A DNA stretch of 64,000 nt from Takakia lepidozioides (lineage: Eukaryota; Streptophyta; Takakiopsida; Takakiales; Takakiaceae): assembly GCA_030704615.1 (NCBI GenBank), contig CM060733.1, forward strand, positions 12,276,001 through 12,340,000. The letters run 5' to 3'. The notes under the pieces are model-generated. The model was not told where the DNA came from and made no database searches. It was given only the letters and a program-made list of their open reading frames with translations. This document shows positions 42,501 to 52,927 of this stretch, in pieces. Each line of letters opens with the position of its first letter. The first letter of the stretch is position 1. The translations under genes and the position numbers were made by a program.

Positions 42501-44937
42501 GCAGTGCCTCTAACTCCCCAGCAATGGAGAGAGAAGCTTGAGGCAGAGGCTGTGGTGGATACTGGAGATGAGAGTGGAAAAGCTGGTATACAAAGGTTGA
42601 AGAGAGTTCTGCTTTTGGATGTACGAAATGGTACCTTTCTCTTGCTTTCGTTCTCTGGACGCTTTCATTTGTTATCTTATTTTACGGTACGTTCCTCACA
42701 GAAAACAAGTAGTTTCAAACCTATTTTTGAGTTCCTCGCTTCTCGCTTTCCCTCTCCCTCTCTCTTGGCACAAGGTAAGTCCCACTACTGAAGTTAGCCC
42801 CTCACAAAGGTAGTATCTGTTCCCTCCTGTTGTGCCCAAACTGGGGGTGGGGTCTATGGCCACAAGGCTACAGCAAATAACGCCTTCAGATTACATGCCA
42901 CATAGGTGTATGTTGGATGTCACCCATTATAACCAACCCAGCTCTGACCCCACTACCGCTTGTAAGGCTGCCTTGTGCCCTAACCACTGGGCCATCTGTT
43001 GGATGCTAGACCAGGTGGAGTACGAAAGCATCATGTCATTGCCTAGTATAATGCCATGGCAGCTCCATACTGGAGCATACATATGAATGGGAGGCTTTTG
43101 TGTCAAAGGGTCTATGGCTGCAAGCCTGCACCATTTGTATAACCCTATGGTGTTAATACAGGAGTACATTACCTCGTTCAATACATTACCTTTCCTATGT
43201 GCAGGATACGAATGGGATGTGGGACACTTCCATGGAGCTCACCGACCAGAGGTTGACTGTTTCAGAAGCACTGAGTTTGGGCTGTCAGAGGAAAAGGTTA
43301 GTATTTGTTCACTCGGCAGTTTGCTTCAACGCCATGTGGGCTGTTGTATGATGGAAGTGCCGTGATGGTGGGAAATGGCAGAATGAAATAGAGGACCCAT
43401 TGGCAGGGGTTGATAAGGAGGCTGTCGATGTTATGATGTATTGCACCGGTGGCATTCGCTGTGATGTCTACTCTACCATGCTGAGGTACATTCTAACCTA
43501 TTTATATCACTGTAATTTTTGTCATGCTCAGAGATAAAACTCTAAGCTTGTTTTTGTCAGGTCTATGATGAAATCGGTTTGTTTGTACGCTTGCTACCTT
43601 TACTCACTGCTACGTTCATGGGCCCCCTCATCATTGGTTCTTGTTTGTGCAAAGGTTTGTCAAAACGATAATGCTGTTGCCGCTATCCCGCAGTAAGAAA
43701 ACCCCTACCAGCAATATGAAAATGCTGTATCCTTCTCAGAGGCAACAAGGTCACACTTGTGTTGCAAGAGTAAACTAAAAGCAGGTCAACATTCGCGCAG
43801 CTTGACATTTCCCCTTAACTGAGCTTGTATTGAAGATGGTGGAAGTATGACAGTTTCTACCTTGTCCCAGCAAACCAGTAGGACTTGGCATCCCCATTAG
43901 GTGACCAAGCTAGGTTAACACTGATGTAATTGTTTTTGGGCTTAATCTGCAGGCAGAAAGGGTTCAAAAATCTGTTCACTTTGAAAGGGGGCATTTCCCA
44001 CTATCTCAAAGAGGAGGGCGCTTCCAAGTGGGTTGGAAATCTTTTTGTCTTTGACTCTCGCTTGGCGGTCTCGCCAAAATTGTATCACCACGGAGAGGCC
44101 TCTCTGTCCCCAGCAATGTCTGAAGATGGCAATAACGCAGGAACAGAGACAGGGGGAGAATTAGCCCTACTTGCTGAACCAACATTTGCCAGGTGTCGAT
44201 TGTGTGGAGATCAAGTCCCTGAAGCACTGCATCGCAATTGTGCCAATCTGGACTGCAATGAACTGTATTTGTAAGTTAACCCTGTCGTCTCAGTTTTCTG
44301 CATGGGGACAATAACTTTATTTCACTGGCTTTCCATGAGAAGGCCCTACTTCAAACCAGCCACTAATGTATGTCAGATAACAGTCCTTTGCCAGAAGAAC
44401 CATGTAAATCCCAATTCAGAACCTCGTGAAGGAATGAACAACCTAGTTAGATCATTCTGGGCAAGCCAGCGTAGGTAAGCAAACCACCGAATTCTTGGTG
44501 TGGAGCCTGGGAGCCCAGGCCTTACTGGCAAGGATCGATTCCTTCTACAGTTGAGACTGCCTTTTCCCTTGTCCCCTTCTTCCTTTCTGCTCAGTTTTTA
44601 GTTGATTTTTTCCGTTTTTGTTAATGTAGCCCTCATGGTTTGAGTATGCAGGTCATGTCCTGAATGTATGGGCCAGCACAAGGGGTGCTGCTGCAGTGAG
44701 TGTGCTGAGGCACCAAGGCTAAGGCCACTGCTGGAATCAAAGGAGCCATACAAGCGCTGGCACAACTACCGTCCCAGCCCTACTCCACCTCCTCGTCCTC
44801 CAGGTTACATTAGCCGGCGTGCACTCAAGAGACAGAATAGGAGGGAGCGGCGGCGGCAGCGGTTATTGGAAGAGAGTGAAGAAGGTGGGGAGGTTGTGAG
44901 ACCCCAGCTTCTCAGCAGTGGAGCCTCACTGGACTAG
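39557..44937 (+). CDS. STR8: Rhodanese-like protein of the STR8 / TrhO (UPF0176) family
   Basis: Eight exons: 39557-40189, 40864-40917, 42024-42173, 42453-42630, 43205-43296, 43382-43485, 43953-44270, 44652-44937. They join in phase to 604 residues. Residues 1 to about 180 look like a long transit region; an acylphosphatase-like N-terminal domain follows (FIVVTFYHFVEIEDP, GRIYINHQGINAQ, DDRFSSMLVQVSPS). The rhodanese domain begins near VLLLDVRNGYEWDVGHFHGA and has the active loop MYCTGGIRC, with Cys390 as the expected persulfide carrier. The C-terminal part has paired cysteines (CRLCGDQVPEALHRNC, SCPECMGQHKGCCCSEC) and a basic Arg-rich tail. Arabidopsis sulfurtransferase 8 has the same order and is chloroplast-predicted. 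Bacterial TrhO hydroxylates tRNA uridine 34; a similar role here is inference. The first in-frame ATG was used; the N terminus is the least certain part. Confidence 0.9.
41107..41310 (-). pseudogene. PPR protein fragment, antisense in an STR8 intron
   Basis: The minus strand carries about 65 residues of a PLS-class pentatricopeptide repeat protein: GGISADSDTYVCLLHKCIKM, GLEAGKLVYAHIIQIQ, then SNTLVDMYVKCGSINDV followed by a stop where family members continue DARKVFD. No start or upstream repeats remain. It sits in the 1.1-kb intron after exon 2 of the STR8-like gene, opposite to its transcription. PPR genes are often intronless and retroposed, so this is probably a decayed retrocopy scrap. 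Confidence 0.82.
42780..43012 (-). repeat. SINE-like family C, fullest copy, in an STR8 intron
   Basis: On the minus strand the head reads CCAACAGATGGCCCAGTGG, then TTAGGGCACAAGGCAGCC, a tRNA-like A-box region typical of plant SINEs. A body follows with GGGTGACATCCAACATACAC and a tail part ending near GTAGTGGG. The tail half is shared with 31621-31737 and the head half with about 58470-58580. It lies inside the intron 42631-43204, antisense to the host gene. Confidence 0.7.
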
Positions 44938-45593
44938 AGGGAGAGAACAGTGGCTTGCCGTCATTCCTAATGATTCTGCATTCATTGTCAAAGGTTCGGT
45001 TCTGTATGCTATCCCAAGGTTTTGGGTTGTAACTGAACAAAGCAAATTACCTCCCAAATGTGGGATGAGCAAGCATGCCATTTACATGCCCAGTCACACT
45101 TCTGAGAGTCCAATATGTAACTATTGACAATTCCTGAGGTACATGAAGTTCTATGCCTGTTTTTCATTGGCCAAGAGAGCACTATCTGATAGACAAGTGC
45201 AGATTAAAGGAAGTCTTCCCTCATTGTGTCTATAAAGTCAATTGCTTAAATGTGTTGAATGTACTCCGGGTTTATTAAAGATGCCTGGTTATAGCCCCAG
45301 TGTCTGAAGCCTTCAATTGCCCAAGGAAGCCCTCTCTCCTGTCGACGAAGTCAAACCTCCTTTCATATGTACATGCTGCTCGCTCTCTGTACTATAAAGG
45401 TTGTAATACCTGTGGAGGGTGTGCAAAGGGTGCTCAACTCCGTACTGGCGATTCTGAAATCATGGGGCATAGATGCCACTCCAGATCAATTGCTAAGGGG
45501 TTGTGAGCATGTACTCTCTCACAAGCCCCCATAATCCTGCGTAAAGTCCAATCTGGCTAGGCAGCAGACAGCATTTCATAATTTACAGACTCA
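44938..45593. other. 3' flank of the STR8-like gene
   Basis: Probable 3' UTR and spacer after the stop codon at 44937. No other feature was recognised. Confidence 0.55.
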
Positions 45594-45714
45594 TAACCTC
45601 AGTGGGGTCAATTTGGAAGGAAGTGGAAGATCCTAACCTCAGTGGGGTCAATTTGGAAGGAAGTGGAAGATCCTAACCTCAGTGGGGTCAATTTGAAAGA
45701 GAAGTGGAGGATCC
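45594..45714 (+). repeat. Tandem repeat, three units of 40 bp
   Basis: Units TAACCTCAGTGGGGTCAATT plus TGGAAGGAAGTGGAAGATCC start at 45594, 45634 and 45674. The first two are identical; the third has a few changes and one extra base. Identity of two units points to recent unequal exchange or slippage. Confidence 0.95.
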
Positions 45715-45892
45715 TAACCCTGCATTTCCATGACTCTGGTGGGTTAAACCCAATTTAGAAACTTCAGAGCTCATTCTGTTTGTGGGATTTGGGCCCCACT
45801 AAAAGGTTCTTTCAGTCTCTACTGCTGAAGAGCCCAAAGATCTTCCAAAAATGGGTGTATCAACGTATCAACCATTCCAACCAGTCACCTCT

Positions 45893-46175
45893 TTTTTCCA
45901 ACTTACTCTCCCTCTCTCTCTAATCCAATCAGTCAGCTGTTTCTCCCAACTTTGTCTCTCTCTCTCTCCCTCTCATGTTTTCTTCATTTTGTCCTATAAG
46001 CTCTATGAGCTTTCGGCAGACATTACAAAGCACCATTTCATTTCACTTCATTTCTCTCTATATAATCCAATCAGTCAGCTGTTTCTCCCAACTTTCTCTC
46101 TCTCTCTCTCTCTCTCTAATCCAATCAGGCACCTGTTTCTTCCAACTTTCTCTGTCTGTCTGTCTGTTCCAAACA
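45893..46175 (+). repeat. CT-rich region with a repeated CCAATCAG unit
   Basis: The block ATCCAATCAGTCAGCTGTTT then CTCCCAACTTT occurs at about 45921 and 46067, and in altered form (CCAATCAGGCACCTGTTTC) at about 46119. (CT)n tracts separate the copies. An unrelated-looking 85-bp segment lies between copies 1 and 2. This explains the Ser/Leu-rich frames read across the region. Confidence 0.8.
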
Positions 46176-46613
46176 TGGTGGATAGTGGTGTGAAGCCCTG
46201 AGGTGTGTGGCAAGCTCTAATTGAGGGACTGTGTGGCTTCCACTTTCTGCCTTCTCTGCCCTCCTCCACAAGCCACCGACCCCACACACTCCACCACCCT
46301 TGCGCTCCGCACACATGCGGCGCGCATCCCCACACTGATTTCACACCACGTGTCTCTCCTTCATCGCTGCCACCTGCACCAATAAAACCCGTGGACGGAT
46401 ATCCGAGGCACATCCCGAGAATATTTGTCAGTCCTGCGCCGTATTTTTCGCTTTAATCGTAGCCGACGGTCAGGATCTCGTCCAACGATTTCTGACCGCA
46501 TCCACCGCGTCGTACCAACGTGGAGTAGATTGACACCGCACGCTGCTAAACCTAATGAACCGCCACGATCTAACTGAGAAAGCAAAGTACGAGAAAGCAA
46601 CCCTAGGTGATCC

Positions 46614-46860
46614 CTTTTTTATTTTTATTTTTATTATTATTTTAAAGGAAACCCTGGGTGCGACAGCCCACAATTCAGGCCCTTGAGGAGGGGAAAAATT
46701 AACCCCCTTTCATTTATGGGCCATGAGGCCTACAGGACGACCAACGCCCAGACATACCGCCACGAACAATCCCACACACGGGGCAGGGCAGCGGGTTTGA
46801 ACCCTGAACCACCAAGGCGACACACTGTTCACTTACCAGCTGAGCTACCAGCCGATGTGC
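46614..46860 (-). repeat. SINE-like family A, copy 2
   Basis: A well-preserved minus-strand copy matching 13454-13668. Head: GGCTGGTAGCTCAGCTGGTA (A box, ends about 46855) and CAGGGTTCAAACCC (B box, near 46795). The body ends with CTCAAGGGCCTGAATTGTGG, GTCGCACCCAGGGTTTCC, then a TTTAAA and (ATTTTT)n tract at 46614-46643 that is the A-rich tail on the element's own strand. The structure is that of a tRNA-derived SINE. Confidence 0.87.
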
Positions 46861-48168
46861 TTAAAGAGGGACAGAGGCCTCAGAAGCTTTATAAAAAAGG
46901 GGGATGTAAATTATCCCAAGAGGACAAAATTTGGAAGTTTTAGGTGATCCTCGTTTCAAACCTGGCCCACTGGAGTCTGCACCAAAAAGACATCTTTATT
47001 GCTGGAGCTGCCCAATCACACCCCTCTTTGCTGTCTTATACTGTAAGGATCGGCAAGGTTTGAACCCCAGATCTCACGGGTGGAGTATACGTATCCGGTT
47101 CGATCTGGCCCCCGGTTCCCTTGTAAAAAATGTAAGCGGGAAAATCTAAATTTGGCAACATCAAGTAATGCGAAGTTTCGGTATTTTTGCTTTCGAAAGG
47201 ATCGCAATGGCAGGGAGGGTGACTCTGTCTGTGTGTGCACTGTGTACAGCACAGTACTCGCTTTGTCTCGCACGCGAGTTGACCAGATGTGTATCTGTGT
47301 GTTCATGGCGTGCGGCTGACGTGACCACACACTATTGTGAGGGCGAATGCTATATGCCTTCTGTAATCTTGGACAAGGAAGTTCGTAGCAGTTTGCGGGT
47401 GCCTGCGCAGGCAGTTGCGGTTGATGATACTTAGCAAGGCAGAAAGGATCTACGTGGTGGTAAATAGGAATCTGTTCCTGTCTATATCGCTCTGTAGCTT
47501 CCGCTCTGAGCCTGGTCGTCATTCATTCTCCCTGCTCTGTGTGTCTGTGTGTCTGTTTGTCTGTTTGTCTGTGTAGATGTAGATGGTAGAACGATCTTCA
47601 GATCTGGCCTTCATTTCAGTACTGAATGTCGTTCTGAATCCAGTTTAGTCGTTTCTGTCCAGTTTATGCATAGGTGTCATCTTGCTCACTCGTTTCTTAG
47701 GATATGAACGGTCCACTATGGTAAACAGGGGTGTGGATTGGTGTATTGCTCGCTCTTCCTCGCTTGATTCGTATGATCCGCGGATGATGGAAGAGAGGAG
47801 GGCTGGGGATTGAGGTCTTTCAGAAAGAGGAAGGAACTCTCGTTTCGTGTTTCTTAGGCAAAACTGACATTGAGATACTTTTCGTTCACAAAAGTTATCT
47901 TTTCTGCGTCGACGTGTTTATCTGCTCTGACATTCCTTCGATCTCGCTTTTCTCTCACCTGCTGTAGTTTTACAAAATCTTGCCGGAACTTGAAGCTTCT
48001 CTGCGTACACAAAAAAAGTATTCTTTTTCTTTTTCCCCTTACAAAAGTTCGGTAGGCCACTGTCCGGGCCTGTTTATAAAAAAGAGAGATTTGTGAGGAA
48101 TTGATTAGTTTCTGGATCGCCCGCGCACTCTCGATCTCTAAAGCCTACGTTTTTAGCAGAACTGATCG
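46861..48168. other. Upstream region of the glycerol-3-phosphate transporter gene
   Basis: No gene recognised. The 47028-47105 part (GGCAAGGTTTGAACCCCAGA and following bases) looks like a decayed tRNA-type B box on the minus strand. A TGTCTGTT-type short repeat occurs at 47535-47575. The last few hundred bases probably contain the promoter and 5' leader. Confidence 0.5.
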
Positions 48169-50788
48169 ATGGCTGAATCTGAAAGTCGGAAGAAACTGCC
48201 TTGTGGCATTAGATTGCTTAGCAGATTAAGGGGTAGAGATCTTGATTTGCAGGGTTACAGAGTATCAATCTTGGTCATTACCTTTATCGCATATGCTTTC
48301 TATCATATGTCCAGGAAACCTCCGAGTATTGTTAAAGTTGTGTTAGATCCCGAGGACTCCGTCTTGACAAATTCAGGCACGGCGGCAGACGGCGGCAGGG
48401 GGAGCTTTCAAAGTGGATGGGCCCCTTTTGATGGGAAAACAGGGAAAGCGCGACTGGGAGAAATTGATGTGGCCTTTTTGGCCTGTTATGCAATTGGGAT
48501 GTACTTCGCAGGGCACCTTGGTGATCGACTCCATTTACGCTTGTTTCTCACTGTTGGGATGGTGGGAAGTGGCCTGTTTGTGTGCCTGTTTGGCATGGGG
48601 TACTGGTGGAACATTCACATGCTCTCCTACTATCTGGTGGTCCAGATGTTTGCAGGGCTTTTCCAGGCTACTGGATGGCCGTCGGTGGTAACTATAGTTG
48701 GCAACTGGTTTGGGAAGAATAGAAGAGGGTTGATAATGGGAGTATGGAACGCGCATACCTCGGTAGGGAATATACTCGGTTCATTGATCGCTGCCAGCGT
48801 GCTCAAGTATGGCTGGGGCTGGTCGTTTTTGCTGCCTGGCCTTTTGATGGCTTCGGGAGGCCTGTTGATCTACGCTTTCTTGGTGGTAGAGCCTGCCGAA
48901 GTAGGGCTACCCTCCCCGTACGAGATCGCTGCTGCTGAAGGTGAGGTTTTAACCTGGAGGATTTGTTCTGTTTATGTCTGCACTAGGAGTACAACTGCAA
49001 AGTAAAAGTTACAGCTCATTATGAGTAGTGTTCTTCCAAAACTGCAGTTTATCATCAGTAATCTGTATATTTGTGTATATTGAAGAGATGCCATGCTGGA
49101 AGAGAGTCATTGAGTGAGTATTTAGAGGGGAGAGATCACTTGCTGCTCCTTACTAGTTTTATGGATAACATTGCCGTAATCTCTCAATTTGGAGTCGCCG
49201 CTAGAAATGATTTTAGAAGCAAAAATTACTGAATTTACGACTCAAACTTTGCCACTACCCCTTTCTCTTATGCATCACGCACTCTGTCGAATACAGGGAG
49301 TGTGGCAGCAGAAGTGGACGATTTAGAGACAGGTGTAGCGAAGGAAGAAGACTCAGGGGTGACTGGTGTTACCAGCCATCTGGGGACGAGGGACTTGCCA
49401 AATGGTAACATATATGGCGATGAGAAGGAATCACAACCACTTGTTAGAGCAAAAGAGGTGGATGATCCTGTTGGCTTCATGGAGGCATGGAGAATTCCAG
49501 GGGTAGCCACTTTTTCGATGTGCTTATTTTTTGCAAAGCTTGTGGCCTACACGTTTCTGTATTGGCTGCCATTCTACATCAGGCATACTCGTAAGCTCTC
49601 ATGGCTGTCCTCAAATGTATCTCAGAATTATCCAGGAAAAGTTGTATGCATCTGTCCAAAACTGATCTTTCAAAATTATGTTTTTTATCAGTGGTACAAA
49701 TTGGCAGTGTTAGAAACAATATACAATAGACAGGATTTTCCAGAAAGAGACCAGGGCTGGTACCAGTGGAAGCAAAGCACATTCTAACCCTGAATTTCCA
49801 AAGTTTCAAAGCTTTCAAGTCCACTGTCTCGGTGGAGTGCTCAACAGTACTCCCGTGGTACCTTTTGTGAGATTATTTATAGAAAATGAACAGATGTGAC
49901 TGGCCTTGAGTGAATAGTAACAAGTTATACTTCAACATAACTTACCTTTAATTTGTGGCACAGTTAACAAGGAACTTAGGTTAGTCCAATCCCTTCCCTT
50001 TTCTTAGGATGTTGTTGCTCTACATGGGTTTGCATTCTAAGAATGCTCCTTAAGGTCCAGTATTCAAGTCCAATTGTTTCACTGTGGAGTCCTTCGCTCT
50101 TTGCAAGGAAACTAGATAAATGTGTACTCTTTTCCCTGTCTTTAATAGCATAGTAGCCAATGCTGTTATTGTTGTATATTCTGTATTCTGTTCTCATGGT
50201 TAGTGTCATGATGCAGGGATTGCAGGGGAGTATCTTGATGACAAGACAGCTGGAAATCTCTCTACTCTCTTTGATGTGGGAGGTGTAGTAGGTGGCATTT
50301 TGGCAGGATATATGTCAGATCGTTTAAGAGCACGAGCCATCACTGCAGCTAGCTTCATGTATTGTGCGATTCCTGCTCTTTTCCTTTACAGGGCCTATGG
50401 AAGTGTTTCCCTCCCTGTAAATATTGGGCTAATGATGCTCACAGGGATGTTCATCAATGGGCCATACGCATTGATCACAACTGCAGTTTCAGCTGACCTT
50501 GGCACACACAAATGTTTGAAAGGAAATGCCAGGGCACTTGCAACAGTGACTGCAATTATTGATGGAACAGGGTCTGTTGGGGCAGCTATCGGACCATTAC
50601 TGACAGGCTACATTTCAGCCCAAGGGTGGGATGCAGTCTTTACAATGCTCATGGTTGCAGCTTTGTTATCAGGCCTTTTACTTTCGAAGTTGGTGATAGG
50701 TGAATTGGTTGAGAAGTTTGGGAAGAGTCGGACAGTGTCGTCGGCGGAAGGAGTGATCCAGGATGAATTGACTGGTGCGTCTCTATAG
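48169..50788 (+). CDS. Putative glycerol-3-phosphate transporter (major facilitator family)
   Basis: Three exons: 48169-48940, 49297-49590, 50217-50788. They join in phase to 545 residues. Plant G3Pp proteins are predicted 12-helix antiporters related to bacterial GlpT and induced by phosphate starvation in Arabidopsis. The N-terminal half has [38 protein letters not shown] and [19 protein letters not shown], the last being an MFS loop motif. Exon 2 carries the variable acidic central loop and [20 protein letters not shown]. Exon 3 has [30 protein letters not shown] and [19 protein letters not shown]. Length, hydrophobicity and motif order fit the plant family well. Start is ATG 48169, giving a short cytosolic tail before the first helix. 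The substrate in plants is not firmly proven for all members. Confidence 0.94.
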
Positions 50789-52439
50789 ACATATCCGTCT
50801 TTTTATATATTGTTTGTTTACAGTTTATCATTTGTCTGTGGCAAGTATTGCTGATGTACCTATTTGGCTTACATATTTTGTACTTCTTCCTCATCAGGGA
50901 TCAAACAAGTTTGGAGCAGTGTTTGAGAAAATGGATTTGTAAATTGATCTAATATAGGGAGACTGGAACTAATTTTTCTTTACTTCTTCACGGCAGGTGA
51001 GGTTAGCTTAGTTGCTGAATGTTGGCTTCTTGGGGTCAATCTGCAGGGTCTCCCACGCAACCCCTATTGAACAGCAAAAATTGACAACTCTGTACAGATA
51101 CACAGGACATCCCAAGATGTCCTTTGTTAACATCCCAAGACAACACAGTTACCAGCTTTGTATGATATTAGGTGGCTCCTACTTTGGGTTGGTGGATCAG
51201 AACACTGTAACACTGTCAGTCTGTTATTCACCCTCAGTTCTTCCTCTGTTGCAGAACTTTGAGGACCTGGTTAAACTTAGAACCCACTAGGCATGGCTTT
51301 TCCCACGTGCACTCGAACAAATTGGCACATGGCACTCCCAGACTGGACACAACAGCAGATGACAGCTTGGATTGGAGCGAGGAAAGGAATCTCACCAATT
51401 CGGCCATGGCTTCAAGGTTTTGTCAACTGCCCTTGCCAGAGCAGCCATGGTGTTTCTTGCAGATTGGACAGACCACAGCTTCAGCTGCACCTGGGGAAAA
51501 AGCCTCTCATGGTCCTGAAAGTGTAATACCAGAAGCTGCCCATATCTGCAGGTTCAATGGGAAAGATGAGAGAGGCCGTCCAACACAAAGAAGTGTTAAT
51601 TGGGACGGGTGGTGTGGCACAAGGAGCTTTCTTGAGACAGCTTGGAATGTGAGGGGTGTATGCAGGAAGTGTAGCCTCAATGTTCTGAGTAGCGTAAGCT
51701 ATGCAAGATGGCCAAAGTCTGTTGTAGCTGTCATGCCAGTTTTGGAGTTTCATGTGCGAATTCATTTCGCCGAAGAGGACCAGATGACTCCATGTGGCGA
51801 TATTTGAGAGTGAGATGAAGGGGATTATTTATGCAGGTATGCCTTAGCAAATACAGGCATATTCATGCACAAGGAACATTGGGGTTTGATCCAAATGTAG
51901 ACTAAATTATTTTTGGATATCGTCTGGATGTCCTCCGATGGAAGGGATAGGTCTGACAATAGATGATTACAATGGTTACCACCCTCTGTCTAGGCAACAC
52001 CAGGCCAACAAAGTAGACAAAGGAATGGGGAAGGACAAAACTGAAGCAGTGATTCTATCCTGCAGAGATAGAGAAGTATGGCAAGAAGCAGCTAGAAGTA
52101 AGCATGGACAATACCAGTTGAGCCTCAAATGCCCCAAGTTCAAGTGATCTTCAACTTTACTATACTTGTGATGCTGCCAGTTAATTGTCCACATCACGCC
52201 AGGGAGATCATCTCTTTGGACCCGGCAGCACTAATCAACACAGGAGGCAGAGGCTCTGATTGATGCCATCCTTGAACTATGGAAGGACCTTTGCCCTCCT
52301 GCCTTCAGACACCTCGAGAATTTTTCCTCACAGAACCTGTACTACTTACAAAGCATTAGCAGAAGGCAACTTGTCCTCAAATAACCAATGTACATATTAC
52401 AACGTTTCAATAATCTAGTGACAAAAAACATTATTTTGC
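50789..52439. other. Intergenic region after the transporter gene
   Basis: It contains the transporter 3' UTR. An open stretch at 51412-51807 (first ATG) is Cys/Trp-containing but shows no family I recognise and no splice partner, so it is not called. No repeats matched other parts of the window. Confidence 0.5.
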
Positions 52440-52612
52440 GACTGTGGCAGGCCTTGAGGGAGAAAATTAACACCCTTTCTGAGCCATGAGGCATACAGGG
52501 CGCAGGGAACAGGCCCCCAGCATGAAACCACGGGGGGAATTGAAGATTGAGCCCCAGAAAGGACTAATGGCGTTGTCATATTGAACGTCGAACAGCCAAT
52601 GCGCAAAGCTAC
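52440..52612 (-). repeat. SINE-like family A, degenerate copy
   Basis: CAGGCCTTGAGGGAGAAAAT, TAACACCCTTTCTGAGCCAT and GAGGCATACAGGG correspond in order to CAGGCCCTTGAGGAGGGG, TTAACCCCCTTTC and GCCATGAGGCCTACAGG of the 46644 copy. The tRNA-like head is eroded. It lies about 300 bp before the MADS-box start codon. Confidence 0.6.
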
Positions 52613-52927
52613 ATCCTCAAATAATTTTATTATATCCTAAATCCAATCAGACAACCTAGTTTTCTTTGTTCCTGTTTTAGTGAAAGAGAGGATGTGTCCA
52701 GGGTGTTTCCATTAAAGGAAAAAACATGAGGATGTGAGGGATTCTTGGTTTATTTTTATTCAAAAATATGAGGTACAAAAAGCTTGTGATATTTTAAATT
52801 TTTGTTTCCTAAGTTTGGGTTTTGTTTTGCTTCAAGAAGAAGCCAAACCTTGATCTGGAGTTGCTGCAGCTGTGTGTCCGTAATGGTGCATAGGTAGGGT
52901 AGAGATTTGAGCGAAGGGCCTCTAGCA

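Noticed and set aside
45851-46201. Ser/Leu-rich secreted-looking protein
   Set aside because: Translation of (CT)n tracts and repeated units; no family motif.
47016-47522. 168-codon minus-strand frame upstream of the transporter gene
   Set aside because: No domain, no splice context, and it overlaps a tRNA-like repeat remnant and the transporter upstream region.
51259-51807. 182-codon open frame on the plus strand
   Set aside because: It opens at a non-ATG codon, has no recognised domain and no splice partner, and lies in a spacer; more likely chance.
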